Shown: positions 7,468-16,512 of the stretch, in pieces | Layout: the number at the start of each line of letters is the position of its first letter | Position numbering within the stretch: the first letter of the stretch is position 1 | Assembly: GCF_000189395.1 (NCBI RefSeq) | Contig: NZ_AEPB01000032.1 | Span: 186,001-250,000 of the forward strand | Length of the DNA stretch: 64,000 bases | From: Planococcus donghaensis MPA1U2 | Lineage (GTDB): Bacteria; Bacillota; Bacilli; Bacillales_A; Planococcaceae | Reading direction: 5' to 3' | Notes under the pieces: generated by a model | The model's input: only the letters and a program-made list of their open reading frames with translations | Databases searched by the model: none | What the model was told of the DNA's origin: nothing | Made by a program: the position numbers and the translations under genes

Positions 7468-8493
7468 TTGTTATTTAGTGAACTCATTTTGGCCATTATG
7501 AAGCCCTTAAATCGGCAGCGGACCATCTCTTCTCCGTATCATTTAATAAAAGGAAAGAAGTCCGGACAAACGTTACAGGATATTGGCTATTTCGGCCTTT
7601 ATCCTTATTTTGGCGTGTTGTCTAAACTGGATAAGAAAGCCTATGACCAAGTGATTAAGAGCTTATTTTCTCAAGGTTATTTACTAGCGAATGAGCAAGT
7701 GATCGAACTCACTGAAAAAGCGATAAATGCATCTATCGACGAATCGCCTTTAAATGGCTGGAAATACCGAGGGAACGAAAATCTCTTTTTTAATCGCTTG
7801 TCACTAATTGTTCAAACTTTATCCCATGTGAGTCAGTCTGTAAAAATTTTCGACCCGATTGTCAATAATGAAGAAATACAAATGTGGGTAAAAAAATATT
7901 TACAACAAATTCAATTTCGAGATTTAGCAGTTGTCCAGGCGTTTAAAAACGAACTCTTCACTACTTTATCCAATTCAGCTGTTTCTGAAACACATAAAAT
8001 GATTCTTACAGAACGATTAACAGGTCTTACTTTAAGTGGATTAACGTGGCAACAAATTGCCACATCTAAGAAACTATCCGTTTTAGATGTGCAATTGATG
8101 ACAGTAGAAGCGCTTCACAGTTGGATGGCGGAAATAGAAAAGTCTAAGCCCCCACTACTTCTAGGCTTAATGGAGGGTGTTATCCAGCAATCCTCTTTAA
8201 CTGCAACTGCACAGCGTACCGAAAAATTATTTGAAAGAGGCTTTACGTTAGAACAAATTGCTTCTTTACGGCAGTTGAAGACCAGTACGATTGAAGATCA
8301 TGTGGTTGAGCTTGCCATGAATGACCCCTATTTTAATTTTCAATCATTTATGAGTCAAGAACTGTATAAAGCAATCATTAGCGAAAGTCGACACCAGCAG
8401 TCGAAAAGGTTGCGAGACATTAAAGAGCATTTACCCGATGCGAGCTATTTTCAAATACGCCTTGCGTTATCGATTAAGGAGGAAAATCAATGA
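7468..8493 (+). CDS. ypbB: YpbB-like helix-turn-helix protein
   Basis: This 341-residue protein is of uncertain function and is encoded directly before, and overlapping, a RecQ-family helicase, as in B. subtilis. The C-terminal part contains helix-turn-helix-like repeats (GFTLEQIASLRQLKTSTIED), typical of the helicase-associated domain found near RecQ proteins. It starts at a TTG with TAGGGGG seven bases upstream. The stop overlaps the recQ ATG, so the two products are probably made together, and an accessory role to the helicase is an inference. Confidence 0.8.
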   Translation: MLFSELILAIMKPLNRQRTISSPYHLIKGKKSGQTLQDIGYFGLYPYFGVLSKLDKKAYDQVIKSLFSQGYLLANEQVIELTEKAINASIDESPLNGWKYRGNENLFFNRLSLIVQTLSHVSQSVKIFDPIVNNEEIQMWVKKYLQQIQFRDLAVVQAFKNELFTTLSNSAVSETHKMILTERLTGLTLSGLTWQQIATSKKLSVLDVQLMTVEALHSWMAEIEKSKPPLLLGLMEGVIQQSSLTATAQRTEKLFERGFTLEQIASLRQLKTSTIEDHVVELAMNDPYFNFQSFMSQELYKAIISESRHQQSKRLRDIKEHLPDASYFQIRLALSIKEENQ

Positions 8494-9917
8494 ATTTGGA
8501 GGAGTTACTATATTCAACTTACGGATTTTCTTCTTTTCGTCCAGGGCAAAAAGAAATTATTGAACAAGTAATAGCTGGGGAAGACGTAATTGCGTTATTG
8601 CCAACTGGCATGGGAAAATCCATTTGTTATCAATTGCCAGCGAAGATTTTGCCAGACAGTGTCTTAATTGTTTCGCCGTTACTTTCCTTAATGCAAGACC
8701 AAGTAGCGCAACTAAAAAAAATGGGCGAAAAATCTGTCGTTGCCATTAACTCATTTTTAAAACCAGAAGATAAAGACAGAATTATGAACAATCTGGGGGC
8801 TTATAAATTCATTTTTATTTCACCAGAAATGCTAGTTCAGCCCTTCATTAAAAAAAAATTACAAGAAATACGGGTTTCTTTGTTAGTAGCTGACGAAGCA
8901 CATTGCATTTCTCAATGGGGGTTTGATTTTAGACCAGATTATTTACGAATCTCTGAAATATTACCGATTTTAAACTTTCCGCAAGTTTTAGCATTAACCG
9001 CGACAGCAACAGATAAAGTTACTGAAGAGATAAAAGAATATTTGGCATTAATTAAACCATTCGTTTATTGCCATCCAATGGATAGAAAAAATATTGTCTA
9101 CGATATCAAAAAATTCGAAGATAGCCAAGAAAAGCTAGAATTTTTAAAAGCTTTTATCCAAAAATTTAAAGGTCCCGGAATTATTTATGCAGGGACTAGA
9201 AAAAAGTCCCAGGAATTGTCTATGCTATTAACAGAACAAGGAATTTCTGCTGCCTACTATCATGGAGGTATGGAACATCAAGATCGAGTTTTTGTTCAAC
9301 AGCAATTTCAAAATGGGGAAGTCGAATGGATTTGTTCTACAAATGCTTTTGGCATGGGGGTACATATTCCAAATATTCGACAAGTCATCCATTTTCAAAT
9401 ACCAACTTCTATTGAAGGCTACGTACAGGAAGTAGGAAGAGCTGGAAGAGATGGGTTCCCAGCTTTAGCCACTTTACTCTATGCGACAGGAGACGAGGCG
9501 CTACTTGAAAGTTTAGTAATGGATGATTTACCAACGCAACATGAAATAGAAGCCGTATTCAATAATGGCCCATCCGCAACGCATTTAATCGACCAAGGCG
9601 TTGTGCGAGAGACAGCTTTTCGGGTCATCGCTTACTGGATGACCAAATTACCGTTAGCAGGTGTCACAAGTCAGATTGAACAGTTAAGAAAAGGCAAAAG
9701 ACAGCAAGCATCAAAAATTCGCGAACTAGTTTCACGAGAAGGTTGTTTAAGAAGTTATATTATCGGTTGTTTTGATCAGCAACTTACACACAAGCCCGAT
9801 AACTGCTGTGTAAATGATGGAATAGATTATGGTGTATTTGAAGCATTTTCTTATTCAGAAAAAAAACCAATACCCCTTGATTGGCAAGAACGATTAAGTG
9901 TAATATTACCTATATAA
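8490..9917 (+). CDS. recQ: RecQ-family ATP-dependent DNA helicase (RecS/YpbC type)
   Basis: This is a 475-residue superfamily 2, 3'-to-5' DNA helicase. Motifs in order are Walker A LLPTGMGKSICYQLP, SPLLSLMQDQ, the DEAH box VADEAHCISQWG with the RecQ aromatic loop HCISQWGFDFRPDY, LTATAT, and motif VI QEVGRAGRDG. A cysteine-bearing RecQ zinc region follows (REGCLRSYIIGCFDQ, then NCC). It is shorter than E. coli RecQ and lacks an HRDC domain, as in B. subtilis RecS. It probably acts at stalled forks and in recombination repair. Confidence 0.93.
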   Translation: MNLEELLYSTYGFSSFRPGQKEIIEQVIAGEDVIALLPTGMGKSICYQLPAKILPDSVLIVSPLLSLMQDQVAQLKKMGEKSVVAINSFLKPEDKDRIMNNLGAYKFIFISPEMLVQPFIKKKLQEIRVSLLVADEAHCISQWGFDFRPDYLRISEILPILNFPQVLALTATATDKVTEEIKEYLALIKPFVYCHPMDRKNIVYDIKKFEDSQEKLEFLKAFIQKFKGPGIIYAGTRKKSQELSMLLTEQGISAAYYHGGMEHQDRVFVQQQFQNGEVEWICSTNAFGMGVHIPNIRQVIHFQIPTSIEGYVQEVGRAGRDGFPALATLLYATGDEALLESLVMDDLPTQHEIEAVFNNGPSATHLIDQGVVRETAFRVIAYWMTKLPLAGVTSQIEQLRKGKRQQASKIRELVSREGCLRSYIIGCFDQQLTHKPDNCCVNDGIDYGVFEAFSYSEKKPIPLDWQERLSVILPI

Positions 9918-9935
9918 GGATTTCATTAACTGTCA

Positions 9936-9964
9936 TTTACAAATGAGTCTTTTTTCGTCATAAT
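9936..9964 (+). promoter_or_regulatory. Possible promoter for ypbE
   Basis: TTTACA (9936-9941) and CATAAT (9959-9964) are separated by 17 bases, in the gap between recQ and ypbE. Confidence 0.5.
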
Positions 9965-9996
9965 AGATATATTAGTACAGATAGGGGTAGTCATGT

Positions 9997-10749
9997 ATGG
10001 GGAATCATAGTTATCATGAGTCGATCGAAAAGAATCGACAAGAAATATCAGTAGACGATAAATCAGCATTGTCTAGAGCATCTCAAAGACAAGCCCAAAA
10101 GCCTAAAGCTAAAAAAAGTAAAAGTCTTTTGATGCCTGCGTTATTTTTTATCTTTATATTAATTCCAGTTTCTTTATTGATTTATGTAGCTTTCTTTTTT
10201 GAACCCGACGATTCTTTGACAGCCAAACCTACAGAAAACGAAGTGAGTTTTGAAATGAATTCCCAACCTTCTAGTGCTGCAGTTGCTGCAGCCGAAAAAG
10301 AAGAAAAAGAAAAAGCAGAATCTGAAAAAGCGAAAGCCGATGCTCAAGCTAAGGCTGAAAAAGAAAAAACAGACGCTCAAGCACAGGCAGATAAAGAAAA
10401 AGCTGATGCCCAAGCGGAAGCCGATGCAAAAGCTAAAGAAGAAGCGGATGCAAAAGCTAAAGAAGAAGCGGATGCAAAAGCGGCAGCTGATGCTCAAGCT
10501 AAAAAAGAAGCGGACGCTAAAGCCAAAGCAGAAGCCGACGCGAAAGCTAAAGAAGAAGTAGAGAAAAAAGAAGAAGTGCCAAGTGCTTCTGGCAAAACTT
10601 ATGTAGTGAAACCTGGTGAAACACTTTACCGAATCGCTGTGAATAATTACGGGGCGGCAGGAGCAGCTGCGGCTGTAGAAAAAATCAAACAAGCAAATGG
10701 TTTAGGTTCAAATAGCATCAGTCCTGGGCAAAGCTTAACATTGCCATAA
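9997..10749 (+). CDS. ypbE: YpbE-like membrane-anchored LysM protein
   Basis: This 250-residue protein has a basic cytoplasmic N-terminus, a transmembrane helix (LLMPALFFIFILIPVSLLIY, about 45-68), a long Ala/Lys/Glu/Asp stalk of the form ADAKAKEE (about 92-195) likely to be helical, and a C-terminal LysM domain (TYVVKPGETLYRIAVNNYG ... ISPGQSLTLP). LysM binds peptidoglycan, so the protein probably spans from membrane to wall. The stalk DNA contains an exact 24-base tandem repeat. Location and layout match B. subtilis ypbE, whose precise role is unknown to me. Confidence 0.85.
   Translation: MGNHSYHESIEKNRQEISVDDKSALSRASQRQAQKPKAKKSKSLLMPALFFIFILIPVSLLIYVAFFFEPDDSLTAKPTENEVSFEMNSQPSSAAVAAAEKEEKEKAESEKAKADAQAKAEKEKTDAQAQADKEKADAQAEADAKAKEEADAKAKEEADAKAAADAQAKKEADAKAKAEADAKAKEEVEKKEEVPSASGKTYVVKPGETLYRIAVNNYGAAGAAAAVEKIKQANGLGSNSISPGQSLTLP
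10423..10482 (+). repeat. 24-base tandem repeat inside ypbE stalk
   Basis: The unit starting GATGCAAAAGCTAAAG is present twice exactly (10423-10446, 10447-10470), with a partial third copy. It encodes DAKAKEEA and could vary in copy number by slippage without breaking the frame. Confidence 0.85.
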
Positions 10750-10807
10750 ATTTCAGGGTGAAGAAATAGATACGACTAGAATGAAAAATAGAAAGTGGGG
10801 CGAATGA

Positions 10808-11440
10808 ATGTTTGTTAAAAGCGTAATGGTAAAAAGAGAAAAATGTTATACGGTGAAATTAGAGGATTCTGTAAAAGTCGGCTTCGACTTGTTAGAAAAA
10901 CACACAATTGATGCTTTACCAGTAGTAGACGGAACGGAATACAAAGGAATCTTTACTTGGTATCATGCATATCGTGCATTTTTCTATTCAGGGAAAACGA
11001 AAGAAGAGTTTATTAGCACAACTAAAGTTAGCGACGTAATTGTCAATCAAGATGTTTACTTAACGATAAATGATGTTTATGAAAAAGCATTAGTTGAGCT
11101 AAATGATTTTCCAATTATCGCAGTAGTAGATAAAGGACAATTTTTAGGGGTTGTTACTCGTTTTGATATCGTTAACCAATTGCAAAGTGCATTTGGGATC
11201 GACAAACCAGGATACCGAATTACTTTTACTTCAGTTGAATCAGAAGGTCGCATTGGCCGACTAGGAGAAATTATTGAGAAATACAAGGAATCTGTAATTT
11301 CCTTAGTTACTTTTGATGAAACGAATAAAATGGTTCGACGTATCGTATTAAAAGTTGAAAAGAAAGACAATATTGATCGCTTTATAAAAGAACTTGAGAA
11401 ATCAGGCTTCCGAGTATTGGATATTGCAGAAGACGAATAG
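10808..11440 (+). CDS. CBS-domain protein of unknown function
   Basis: This 210-residue cytoplasmic protein has a pair of CBS motifs (about 1-70, with TIDALPVVDGTEYKGIFTW, and about 75-130, with DFPIIAVVDKGQFLGVVTRF). A C-terminal ACT-like segment (about 135-205) includes GRIGRLGEIIEKYKESVISL. CBS pairs bind adenosyl nucleotides, so it is probably a small-ligand sensor, but no effector domain is visible. It stands alone between ypbE and ypbG, a position where I do not recall a CBS gene in B. subtilis. The ribosome site is GTGGGG. Confidence 0.8.
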   Translation: MFVKSVMVKREKCYTVKLEDSVKVGFDLLEKHTIDALPVVDGTEYKGIFTWYHAYRAFFYSGKTKEEFISTTKVSDVIVNQDVYLTINDVYEKALVELNDFPIIAVVDKGQFLGVVTRFDIVNQLQSAFGIDKPGYRITFTSVESEGRIGRLGEIIEKYKESVISLVTFDETNKMVRRIVLKVEKKDNIDRFIKELEKSGFRVLDIAEDE

Positions 11441-11453
11441 TAGAATGAAAGAA

Positions 11454-11480
11454 AAACATAAGCCTGGCTTATGTTTTTTT
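11454..11480 (+). terminator. Terminator after the CBS-domain gene
   Basis: AAACATAAG and CTTATGTTT pair around a 5-base loop CCTGG, followed by TTTT. Confidence 0.8.
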
Positions 11481-11505
11481 CTTCTTTTAAGAAAGGAAAC
11501 ACCAC

Positions 11506-12267
11506 ATGAAATATTTAAAGCGTATTGGATTTGTAGCATTAACAATGCTCTTGTATATGACGCGAAATGCCTATTCAGAAAACCTCGTCAAAAAAACGAT
11601 CAAACTGCCTTCAGAAAAAGCATTTAAGCCATTTAACCTGCTTTTTATAGCTGACATTCATCGAAGAAACATAAAAGCAAACTTAATCAATTTTCCTGTA
11701 GACCTCATTGTCATAGGGGGAGATTTAGTGGAAAAAGGTGTGCCACTAGAACGAGTAGCAGAAAACATTAAAAACTTACGATCTCACGCACCTGTTTACT
11801 TTGTTTGGGGAAACAATGACCGAGAAGTAAAAGAAGACGCACTCCGAAAGATTTTTAACCAATATGGCGTGATTGTGTTAGATGATAAATCCGTTTCCTT
11901 ATTTGGAAATCCGCAACTGAAGTTGGTAGGGATTGACCATTTCGCCTATAAACCTGATGGATTGAAAAATGCGTTTAGCGAAGTAAAAGAACAAGATACA
12001 GTAGTATTTGTCACTCATACGCCCTTTGATTTTTGGAAGATCAAAGGGCCGTATTCAGCCGATTTGCTGCTTGCTGGTCACACGCATGGTGGCCAAATTC
12101 GTATTGGACCGTTTGGGATGTTCAAAAAAGGATCGATAAAACATAAAGACGGTCGAGTTGAACTGATTACGAATGGATTTGGTACAACAACTTTACATTT
12201 ACGGCTTGGCGCACCGGCAGAATATCATTTGCTAACCATTATTCCAGAAACAAAAATAGGAGAATAA
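11506..12267 (+). CDS. ypbG: YpbG-like membrane-associated metallophosphoesterase
   Basis: This is a 253-residue calcineurin-like phosphoesterase. The five metal-binding blocks are visible: LFIADIHRR (D-x-H), IGGDLVEKG (GD), WGNNDRE (the GNHD motif with Asn in place of His), VTHTPFDFW, and LLAGHTHGGQI. An N-terminal hydrophobic stretch (FVALTMLLYMTRNAYS) may anchor or export it. The substrate is unknown. It begins at an ATG behind AGAAAGGAAAC and matches the B. subtilis ypbG position. Confidence 0.87.
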   Translation: MKYLKRIGFVALTMLLYMTRNAYSENLVKKTIKLPSEKAFKPFNLLFIADIHRRNIKANLINFPVDLIVIGGDLVEKGVPLERVAENIKNLRSHAPVYFVWGNNDREVKEDALRKIFNQYGVIVLDDKSVSLFGNPQLKLVGIDHFAYKPDGLKNAFSEVKEQDTVVFVTHTPFDFWKIKGPYSADLLLAGHTHGGQIRIGPFGMFKKGSIKHKDGRVELITNGFGTTTLHLRLGAPAEYHLLTIIPETKIGE

Positions 12268-12333
12268 AATTTGGCAAATAAAGTGTAAGTCCTTTATGCT
12301 TATAGAAGGATTAAATACAGGAGATGTTTTGAA

Positions 12334-13302
12334 ATGGAATATATAGATGCTTTAATTATTGGAGGCGGCCCTTGCGGTTTATCGGCTGCGATTGAGTTGA
12401 AAAAAAGGGGATTAAAAACAATCGTAATCGAAAAAGGCAATATCGTGAATGCTATTTTTAATTACCCTACACATCAAACTTTTTTCAGTACAAGTGAAAA
12501 ACTGTCGATAGGGGACGTGCCTTTTATTATCGAAGGTCGTAAGCCAAAACGAAACCAAGCTCTAGTGTATTACCGAGAAGTTGTTAAAAGAAGTGGTATT
12601 CAAGTGCGTCCTTTTGAAACGGTAGAGAAGGTTGAAAAGGATGATCTGTTTCAAGTCACGACTTCAAAAGGACAATATCAAGCAAAGTATGTAGTCGCTG
12701 CGACAGGTTATTATGATCAACCGAATAAACTCGAAGTAGAGGGTGCGAATTTACCAAAAGTCATGCATTATTTTAAAGAAGCACACCCTTATTTTGATCA
12801 GGATGTACTGGTAATAGGCGGCAAAAATTCAGCTGTAGATGCGGCACTAGCTTTACACAAAGCTGGAAGTAGAGTAACGGTGTCTTATCATGGGACAAGT
12901 TATTCGAAGAGCATTAAACCGTGGATTTTACCAGAATTTGATGGTTTAGTAAGAAACGGCGAAATTACGATGCTGTTCGACTCAATGGTCGACCGAATCA
13001 CAGAGAACAGAGTAGAGTTAACAGTTAATGATCAAAAAGAAACAATCCCCAATCAGTTTGTATTTGCGATGATTGGATATCATCCAGACCATCAGTTTTT
13101 AACATCTATGGGCATTTCGATAGATCAAGTATCAGGCAGACCAACTTTTGATGAGCAAACAATGGAAACCAATGTAGATGATTTGTACATTGCAGGTGTT
13201 ATAGCAGCGGGCAATAATGCGAACGAAATTTTTATTGAAAATGGGCGCTTTCATGGACAGCAAATTGCGGAAGCTATTGCAAAAAAAGAAGGCACAGCAT
13301 AA
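12334..13302 (+). CDS. ypdA: YpdA, bacillithiol disulfide reductase
   Basis: This 322-residue FAD- and NAD(P)H-dependent oxidoreductase of the thioredoxin reductase-like fold reduces bacillithiol disulfide. It has an FAD-binding site IIGGGPCGLSAAIELKKRG with the conserved active cysteine in GGGPCG (residue 14), a second dinucleotide site VIGGKNSAVDAALALHKAG, and a C-terminal FAD motif DDLYIAGVIAAGNN. It fits with bshA at 40.5 kb, the first enzyme of bacillithiol synthesis. The ribosome site AGGAG precedes the ATG. Confidence 0.94.
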   Translation: MEYIDALIIGGGPCGLSAAIELKKRGLKTIVIEKGNIVNAIFNYPTHQTFFSTSEKLSIGDVPFIIEGRKPKRNQALVYYREVVKRSGIQVRPFETVEKVEKDDLFQVTTSKGQYQAKYVVAATGYYDQPNKLEVEGANLPKVMHYFKEAHPYFDQDVLVIGGKNSAVDAALALHKAGSRVTVSYHGTSYSKSIKPWILPEFDGLVRNGEITMLFDSMVDRITENRVELTVNDQKETIPNQFVFAMIGYHPDHQFLTSMGISIDQVSGRPTFDEQTMETNVDDLYIAGVIAAGNNANEIFIENGRFHGQQIAEAIAKKEGTA

Positions 13303-13317
13303 ATGTGTCTTCTTTTT
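13286..13317 (+). terminator. Terminator overlapping the ypdA 3' end
   Basis: AAGAAGGCACA pairs with TGTGTCTTCTT (one G-U) around a 7-base loop that contains the ypdA stop, then TTTTT. Confidence 0.8.
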
Positions 13318-13370
13318 CCGTCTTATCGATATAAACGTAGTAGCTTGCGATTAAGAAAGGAAGTTTGAGT

Positions 13371-14339
13371 ATGAAAAAAAAAGTTTCGTTAATTACAACC
13401 GGGGGAACGATTGCTAGTCGAGAAATTTCAAATGGACTGTTAAAGTCGGGAGCAATTTCTGGAGAAGAGTTAGCTGAGCTATGTCAGCTTCCGGAAGAAA
13501 TTGAAGTGAAAGTTGTCGACGTTTTTCAGTTGCCGAGCATGCATATTGGTTTTGAACAAATGATGGAGATTAGACAAGCTATTCTTAACGAATTACAAGA
13601 CCCTGAAGTTGAAGGCGTCGTTGTCACGCACGGAACAGATACATTAGAAGAAACAGCTTATTTTTTGGATTTAACAATTGATGACGATCGTACAGTTGTG
13701 ATCACGGGCTCTCAGCGTTCACCAGAAGAAGTTGGCACAGATGTATACTCTAATCTACAGAATTCCATATACGTCGCCGTAGACCCAAATCTACGTGGAA
13801 TTGGAGCTGTTGTCGTATTCAATGAACGTATATATAGTGCTAAATACGTTAAAAAAGTGCATTCTAGTAATTTACAAGGCTTTGATTCGTTTGGGCATGG
13901 TTATCTTGGGATTATTGATAACGATACGGTACGGATTTATCAAAAACCTGTGATGCATGAAGTACATAGAGTAAAAGACCAGTTGCCGCGTGTTGATATT
14001 ATTAAATGTCATTCGGGACAAGATGGATTCTTAATCGAACAACTAGCAGCAGGTCCTTCAAAAGGCATTGTTTTAGAAGCGGCGGGTAGAGGACAAGTAT
14101 CACCACATATGATAGACGCGATTGAACAAGCGATAAATAAAGGCATTCCGGTAGTGTTAACAACTAGTGCCGAAGAAGGAAATACGTATCCGGCTTATAG
14201 TTACCCAGGTAGCGCTCATGATTTATTGACTCGGGGTGTAATTTTGGGTAGTGATTACGATAGTAAAAAAGCGCGTATCAAGCTTGCTGTATTGTTGTCC
14301 ACTCAAACTGCGATTCAAGCAAATGCTTTTGAAAGATAA
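13371..14339 (+). CDS. ansA: Cytoplasmic L-asparaginase (AnsA type)
   Basis: This 322-residue type I/II asparaginase hydrolyses asparagine to aspartate and ammonia. The first active-site threonine is in LITTGGTIAS and the second in VVTHGTDTLEETA; ITGSQR is also conserved. There is no signal peptide, so the enzyme is cytoplasmic. The ATG at 13371 is preferred over the in-frame TTG at 13365 because of spacing from AGAAAGGAAG. It is a single gene with no aspartase (ansB) beside it. Confidence 0.93.
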   Translation: MKKKVSLITTGGTIASREISNGLLKSGAISGEELAELCQLPEEIEVKVVDVFQLPSMHIGFEQMMEIRQAILNELQDPEVEGVVVTHGTDTLEETAYFLDLTIDDDRTVVITGSQRSPEEVGTDVYSNLQNSIYVAVDPNLRGIGAVVVFNERIYSAKYVKKVHSSNLQGFDSFGHGYLGIIDNDTVRIYQKPVMHEVHRVKDQLPRVDIIKCHSGQDGFLIEQLAAGPSKGIVLEAAGRGQVSPHMIDAIEQAINKGIPVVLTTSAEEGNTYPAYSYPGSAHDLLTRGVILGSDYDSKKARIKLAVLLSTQTAIQANAFER

Positions 14340-14406
14340 AATTCGAATTGGAAAATAAATATATAAGTATGAGCAAACAGTGTAATCCAACTAAAGGGGT
14401 ACGCGT

Positions 14407-15096
14407 ATGATTATTTTACTAACAGTAGCAATAGCCCCTGGTCTAGCGCTTTTTAGTTATTTTTATTTGCGTGATCAATTTGCTGGCGAACCGTCGAAGC
14501 TGCTGTTTCAAAGCTTTGTATATGGGGCTGTTTTAACGTTCCCGATTCTTTTTGTTCAATATGTATTTGATGCTGAAGGTGTTTTTACGAATAGCTTTAT
14601 ACAAAATGTTGTATTTTCTAGTGTCATTGAAGAGTTTTTCAAATGGTTAGTAGTGTTAATAGCTGTTTATCGCCACGTTGATTTCGAAGATCCATATGAC
14701 GGAATTTTATACGGTGCTAGCGTTTCTCTCGGATTTGCAACAATTGAAAACATATTGTACTTATTGGAATTTGGCTTGCAAACGGCATTTATAAGGGCTT
14801 TTTTGCCGGTGTCAAGTCATGCATTATTCGGTGTAGTCATGGGTTATTATTTTGGGAAAGCCAAATTCAGCAAAAGTGACTCGCGGAGACGGTGGATTGG
14901 CTGGGCGATTATTAGCTCAGTCATTCTCCATCTTGCGTATAATACGAGTTTGTTTATATACGATAATATTGTCTACGGCGCAATTCCATTTATGCTTTTC
15001 TTATGGTGGTTTGGTCTTCGGAAAGCAAAACAAGCTCATCAGCTATCACTGTCACACTACAACAAGCAAAATTCGGCGGGGCATTCAAAAGATTAA
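14407..15096 (+). CDS. prsW: PrsW, intramembrane protease
   Basis: This is a 229-residue polytopic membrane protein of the PrsW/CAAX-protease clan. The paired glutamates VIEEFFKWL, then GFATIENILYL, SSHALFGVVMGYYFG and HLAYNTSLF give the conserved Glu/Glu/His active site. In B. subtilis PrsW makes the first cut in the anti-sigma factor RsiW. Its target here is not shown; the sigX system in this window is one possibility but RsiX is not a known PrsW substrate. In B. subtilis sleB and ypeB follow; here a terminator and cmk come next. Confidence 0.93.
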   Translation: MIILLTVAIAPGLALFSYFYLRDQFAGEPSKLLFQSFVYGAVLTFPILFVQYVFDAEGVFTNSFIQNVVFSSVIEEFFKWLVVLIAVYRHVDFEDPYDGILYGASVSLGFATIENILYLLEFGLQTAFIRAFLPVSSHALFGVVMGYYFGKAKFSKSDSRRRWIGWAIISSVILHLAYNTSLFIYDNIVYGAIPFMLFLWWFGLRKAKQAHQLSLSHYNKQNSAGHSKD

Positions 15097-15106
15097 AGTG
15101 AATACT

Positions 15107-15138
15107 AAAAAAGTCTTGCACATGAAGACTTTTTTTTT
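15107..15138 (+). terminator. Terminator after prsW
   Basis: AAAAAAGTCTT and AAGACTTTTTT form an 11-bp stem with loop GCACATG, running into further T residues. Confidence 0.88.
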
Positions 15139-15181
15139 ATGTTAAAATATGATGAATACTTAGGATGAGGTGACTATTTTG

Positions 15182-15853
15182 ATGAAACCGATACAAATAG
15201 CAATCGATGGCCCGGCAGCGGCTGGGAAAAGCACGATAGCGAAAATTGTAGCAGAAAAATTAGGCTATGTTTACATCGATACCGGTGCTATGTACCGCGC
15301 TATTACTATGAAAGCTTTAGCAGAAGGCATTAATATGGCCAGCAACGAAGAAGCTGGAAAACTATTAGCAGAAACTGAAATTGACTTGCAACCATCTGAA
15401 GATGGCCAGTTAGTCTTTCTTGATAAAAATAATGTAACGGAAGCAATCCGTTCTCAAAATGTAACGAAAGCGGTGTCAGAAATGGCGGCCCATGAATTAG
15501 TGCGTATGCGTATGGTTGAATTGCAACAACAACTGGCTGAAGGCCGCGGAGTGGTTATGGATGGCCGAGATATTGGAACTCATGTCCTACCAGACGCTGC
15601 ATTAAAGGTTTTTATGTCAGCGTCAGTAGAAGAACGAGCAAGAAGAAGATTTGTGGAAAATCAAAAAAGAGGTATTTTGACATCGCTTGAAGAACTTCAA
15701 GCTGAAATTGCTAAGCGAGATAAAATGGACAGTGAACGTGAGGTAGCGCCATTGCGTCAAGCAGATGATGCCATTTATTTGGATACGACGTCTTTGACTA
15801 TTGAACAAGCTGCACAAGAAATATTGAAATTGGCTGAAAAGAGGTTGGTGTAA
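15182..15853 (+). CDS. cmk: Cytidylate kinase
   Basis: This 223-residue kinase converts CMP and dCMP to the diphosphates. The P-loop is IDGPAAAGKSTIAK, the substrate region is YIDTGAMYRAIT, and VVMDGRDIGTHVLPDA is the family signature. The ATG at 15182 is chosen over the upstream GTG because GATGAGGTG sits nine bases before it and the length then matches B. subtilis Cmk (224). It touches the next gene: the plsC GTG follows its stop directly. Confidence 0.95.
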   Translation: MKPIQIAIDGPAAAGKSTIAKIVAEKLGYVYIDTGAMYRAITMKALAEGINMASNEEAGKLLAETEIDLQPSEDGQLVFLDKNNVTEAIRSQNVTKAVSEMAAHELVRMRMVELQQQLAEGRGVVMDGRDIGTHVLPDAALKVFMSASVEERARRRFVENQKRGILTSLEELQAEIAKRDKMDSEREVAPLRQADDAIYLDTTSLTIEQAAQEILKLAEKRLV

Positions 15854-16444
15854 GTGAATTTATATGCATTTGGCAAAGGACTTGTAAAAACAGTATTAAG
15901 TCCTCTTTACCGATTTGAAGTAATTGGCAAAGAGAATTTTCCTAAAGATGGCGGTATTCTTTTATGTTCCAATCATATCAATGCCTTAGATCCACCCGTT
16001 GTCGGTATGACTGCTCCTCGAACTGTTCATTTTATGGCAAAAGAAGAACTATTCAATGCGCCAATTCTTGGATCAATTTTGCCGAAAGTAAATGCTTTTC
16101 CTGTAAAACGTGGTATGAGTGATCGGGAAGCTCTTCGGACCGCATTAAAAATATTGAAAAATGGCGATGTAGTTGGATTGTTTCCAGAGGGAACACGTTC
16201 AACTGATGGTGTATTAAAAAAAGGACTTAGTGGAGCAGGATTTTTTGCGTTGCGAGGCAATGCAGATGTAATGCCGTGTGCGATCATTGGACCTTATAAA
16301 GCATTCCGGAAAGTACAGGTCGTTTATGGTGAACCAATTCTCATGGCGCCTTTTCGTGAGCGAAAAGCCTCGGCAGAAGAAGTGACTGAAGTTATTATGG
16401 CAAGCATTCAAAAGATATTAGATGACTATTCAGTCAATAAGTGA
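15854..16444 (+). CDS. plsC: PlsC-like 1-acylglycerol-3-phosphate acyltransferase
   Basis: This 196-residue membrane-associated enzyme adds the second acyl chain to lysophosphatidic acid. It has the catalytic HX4D motif CSNHINALDPP, the substrate-binding FPEGTRSTDG and the third block DVMPCAIIG. It starts at a GTG immediately after the cmk stop, with GAGGTTGG as ribosome site, so it is probably coupled to cmk. Similar small acyltransferases follow cmk in many Bacillales. Confidence 0.9.
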   Translation: MNLYAFGKGLVKTVLSPLYRFEVIGKENFPKDGGILLCSNHINALDPPVVGMTAPRTVHFMAKEELFNAPILGSILPKVNAFPVKRGMSDREALRTALKILKNGDVVGLFPEGTRSTDGVLKKGLSGAGFFALRGNADVMPCAIIGPYKAFRKVQVVYGEPILMAPFRERKASAEEVTEVIMASIQKILDDYSVNK

Positions 16445-16512
16445 TAATTTTTGTTTTTATTAGAGAATTCGAATAAAATAGAAGGTGGATAGTTTGTGAA
16501 GGAGGGCTACTT

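Noticed and set aside
10174..10692. Long minus-strand open frame rich in Phe and Ser opposite ypbE
   Set aside because: It is the antisense of the Ala/Lys/Glu repeat stalk; low-complexity codons leave the opposite strand free of stops. There is no ribosome site.
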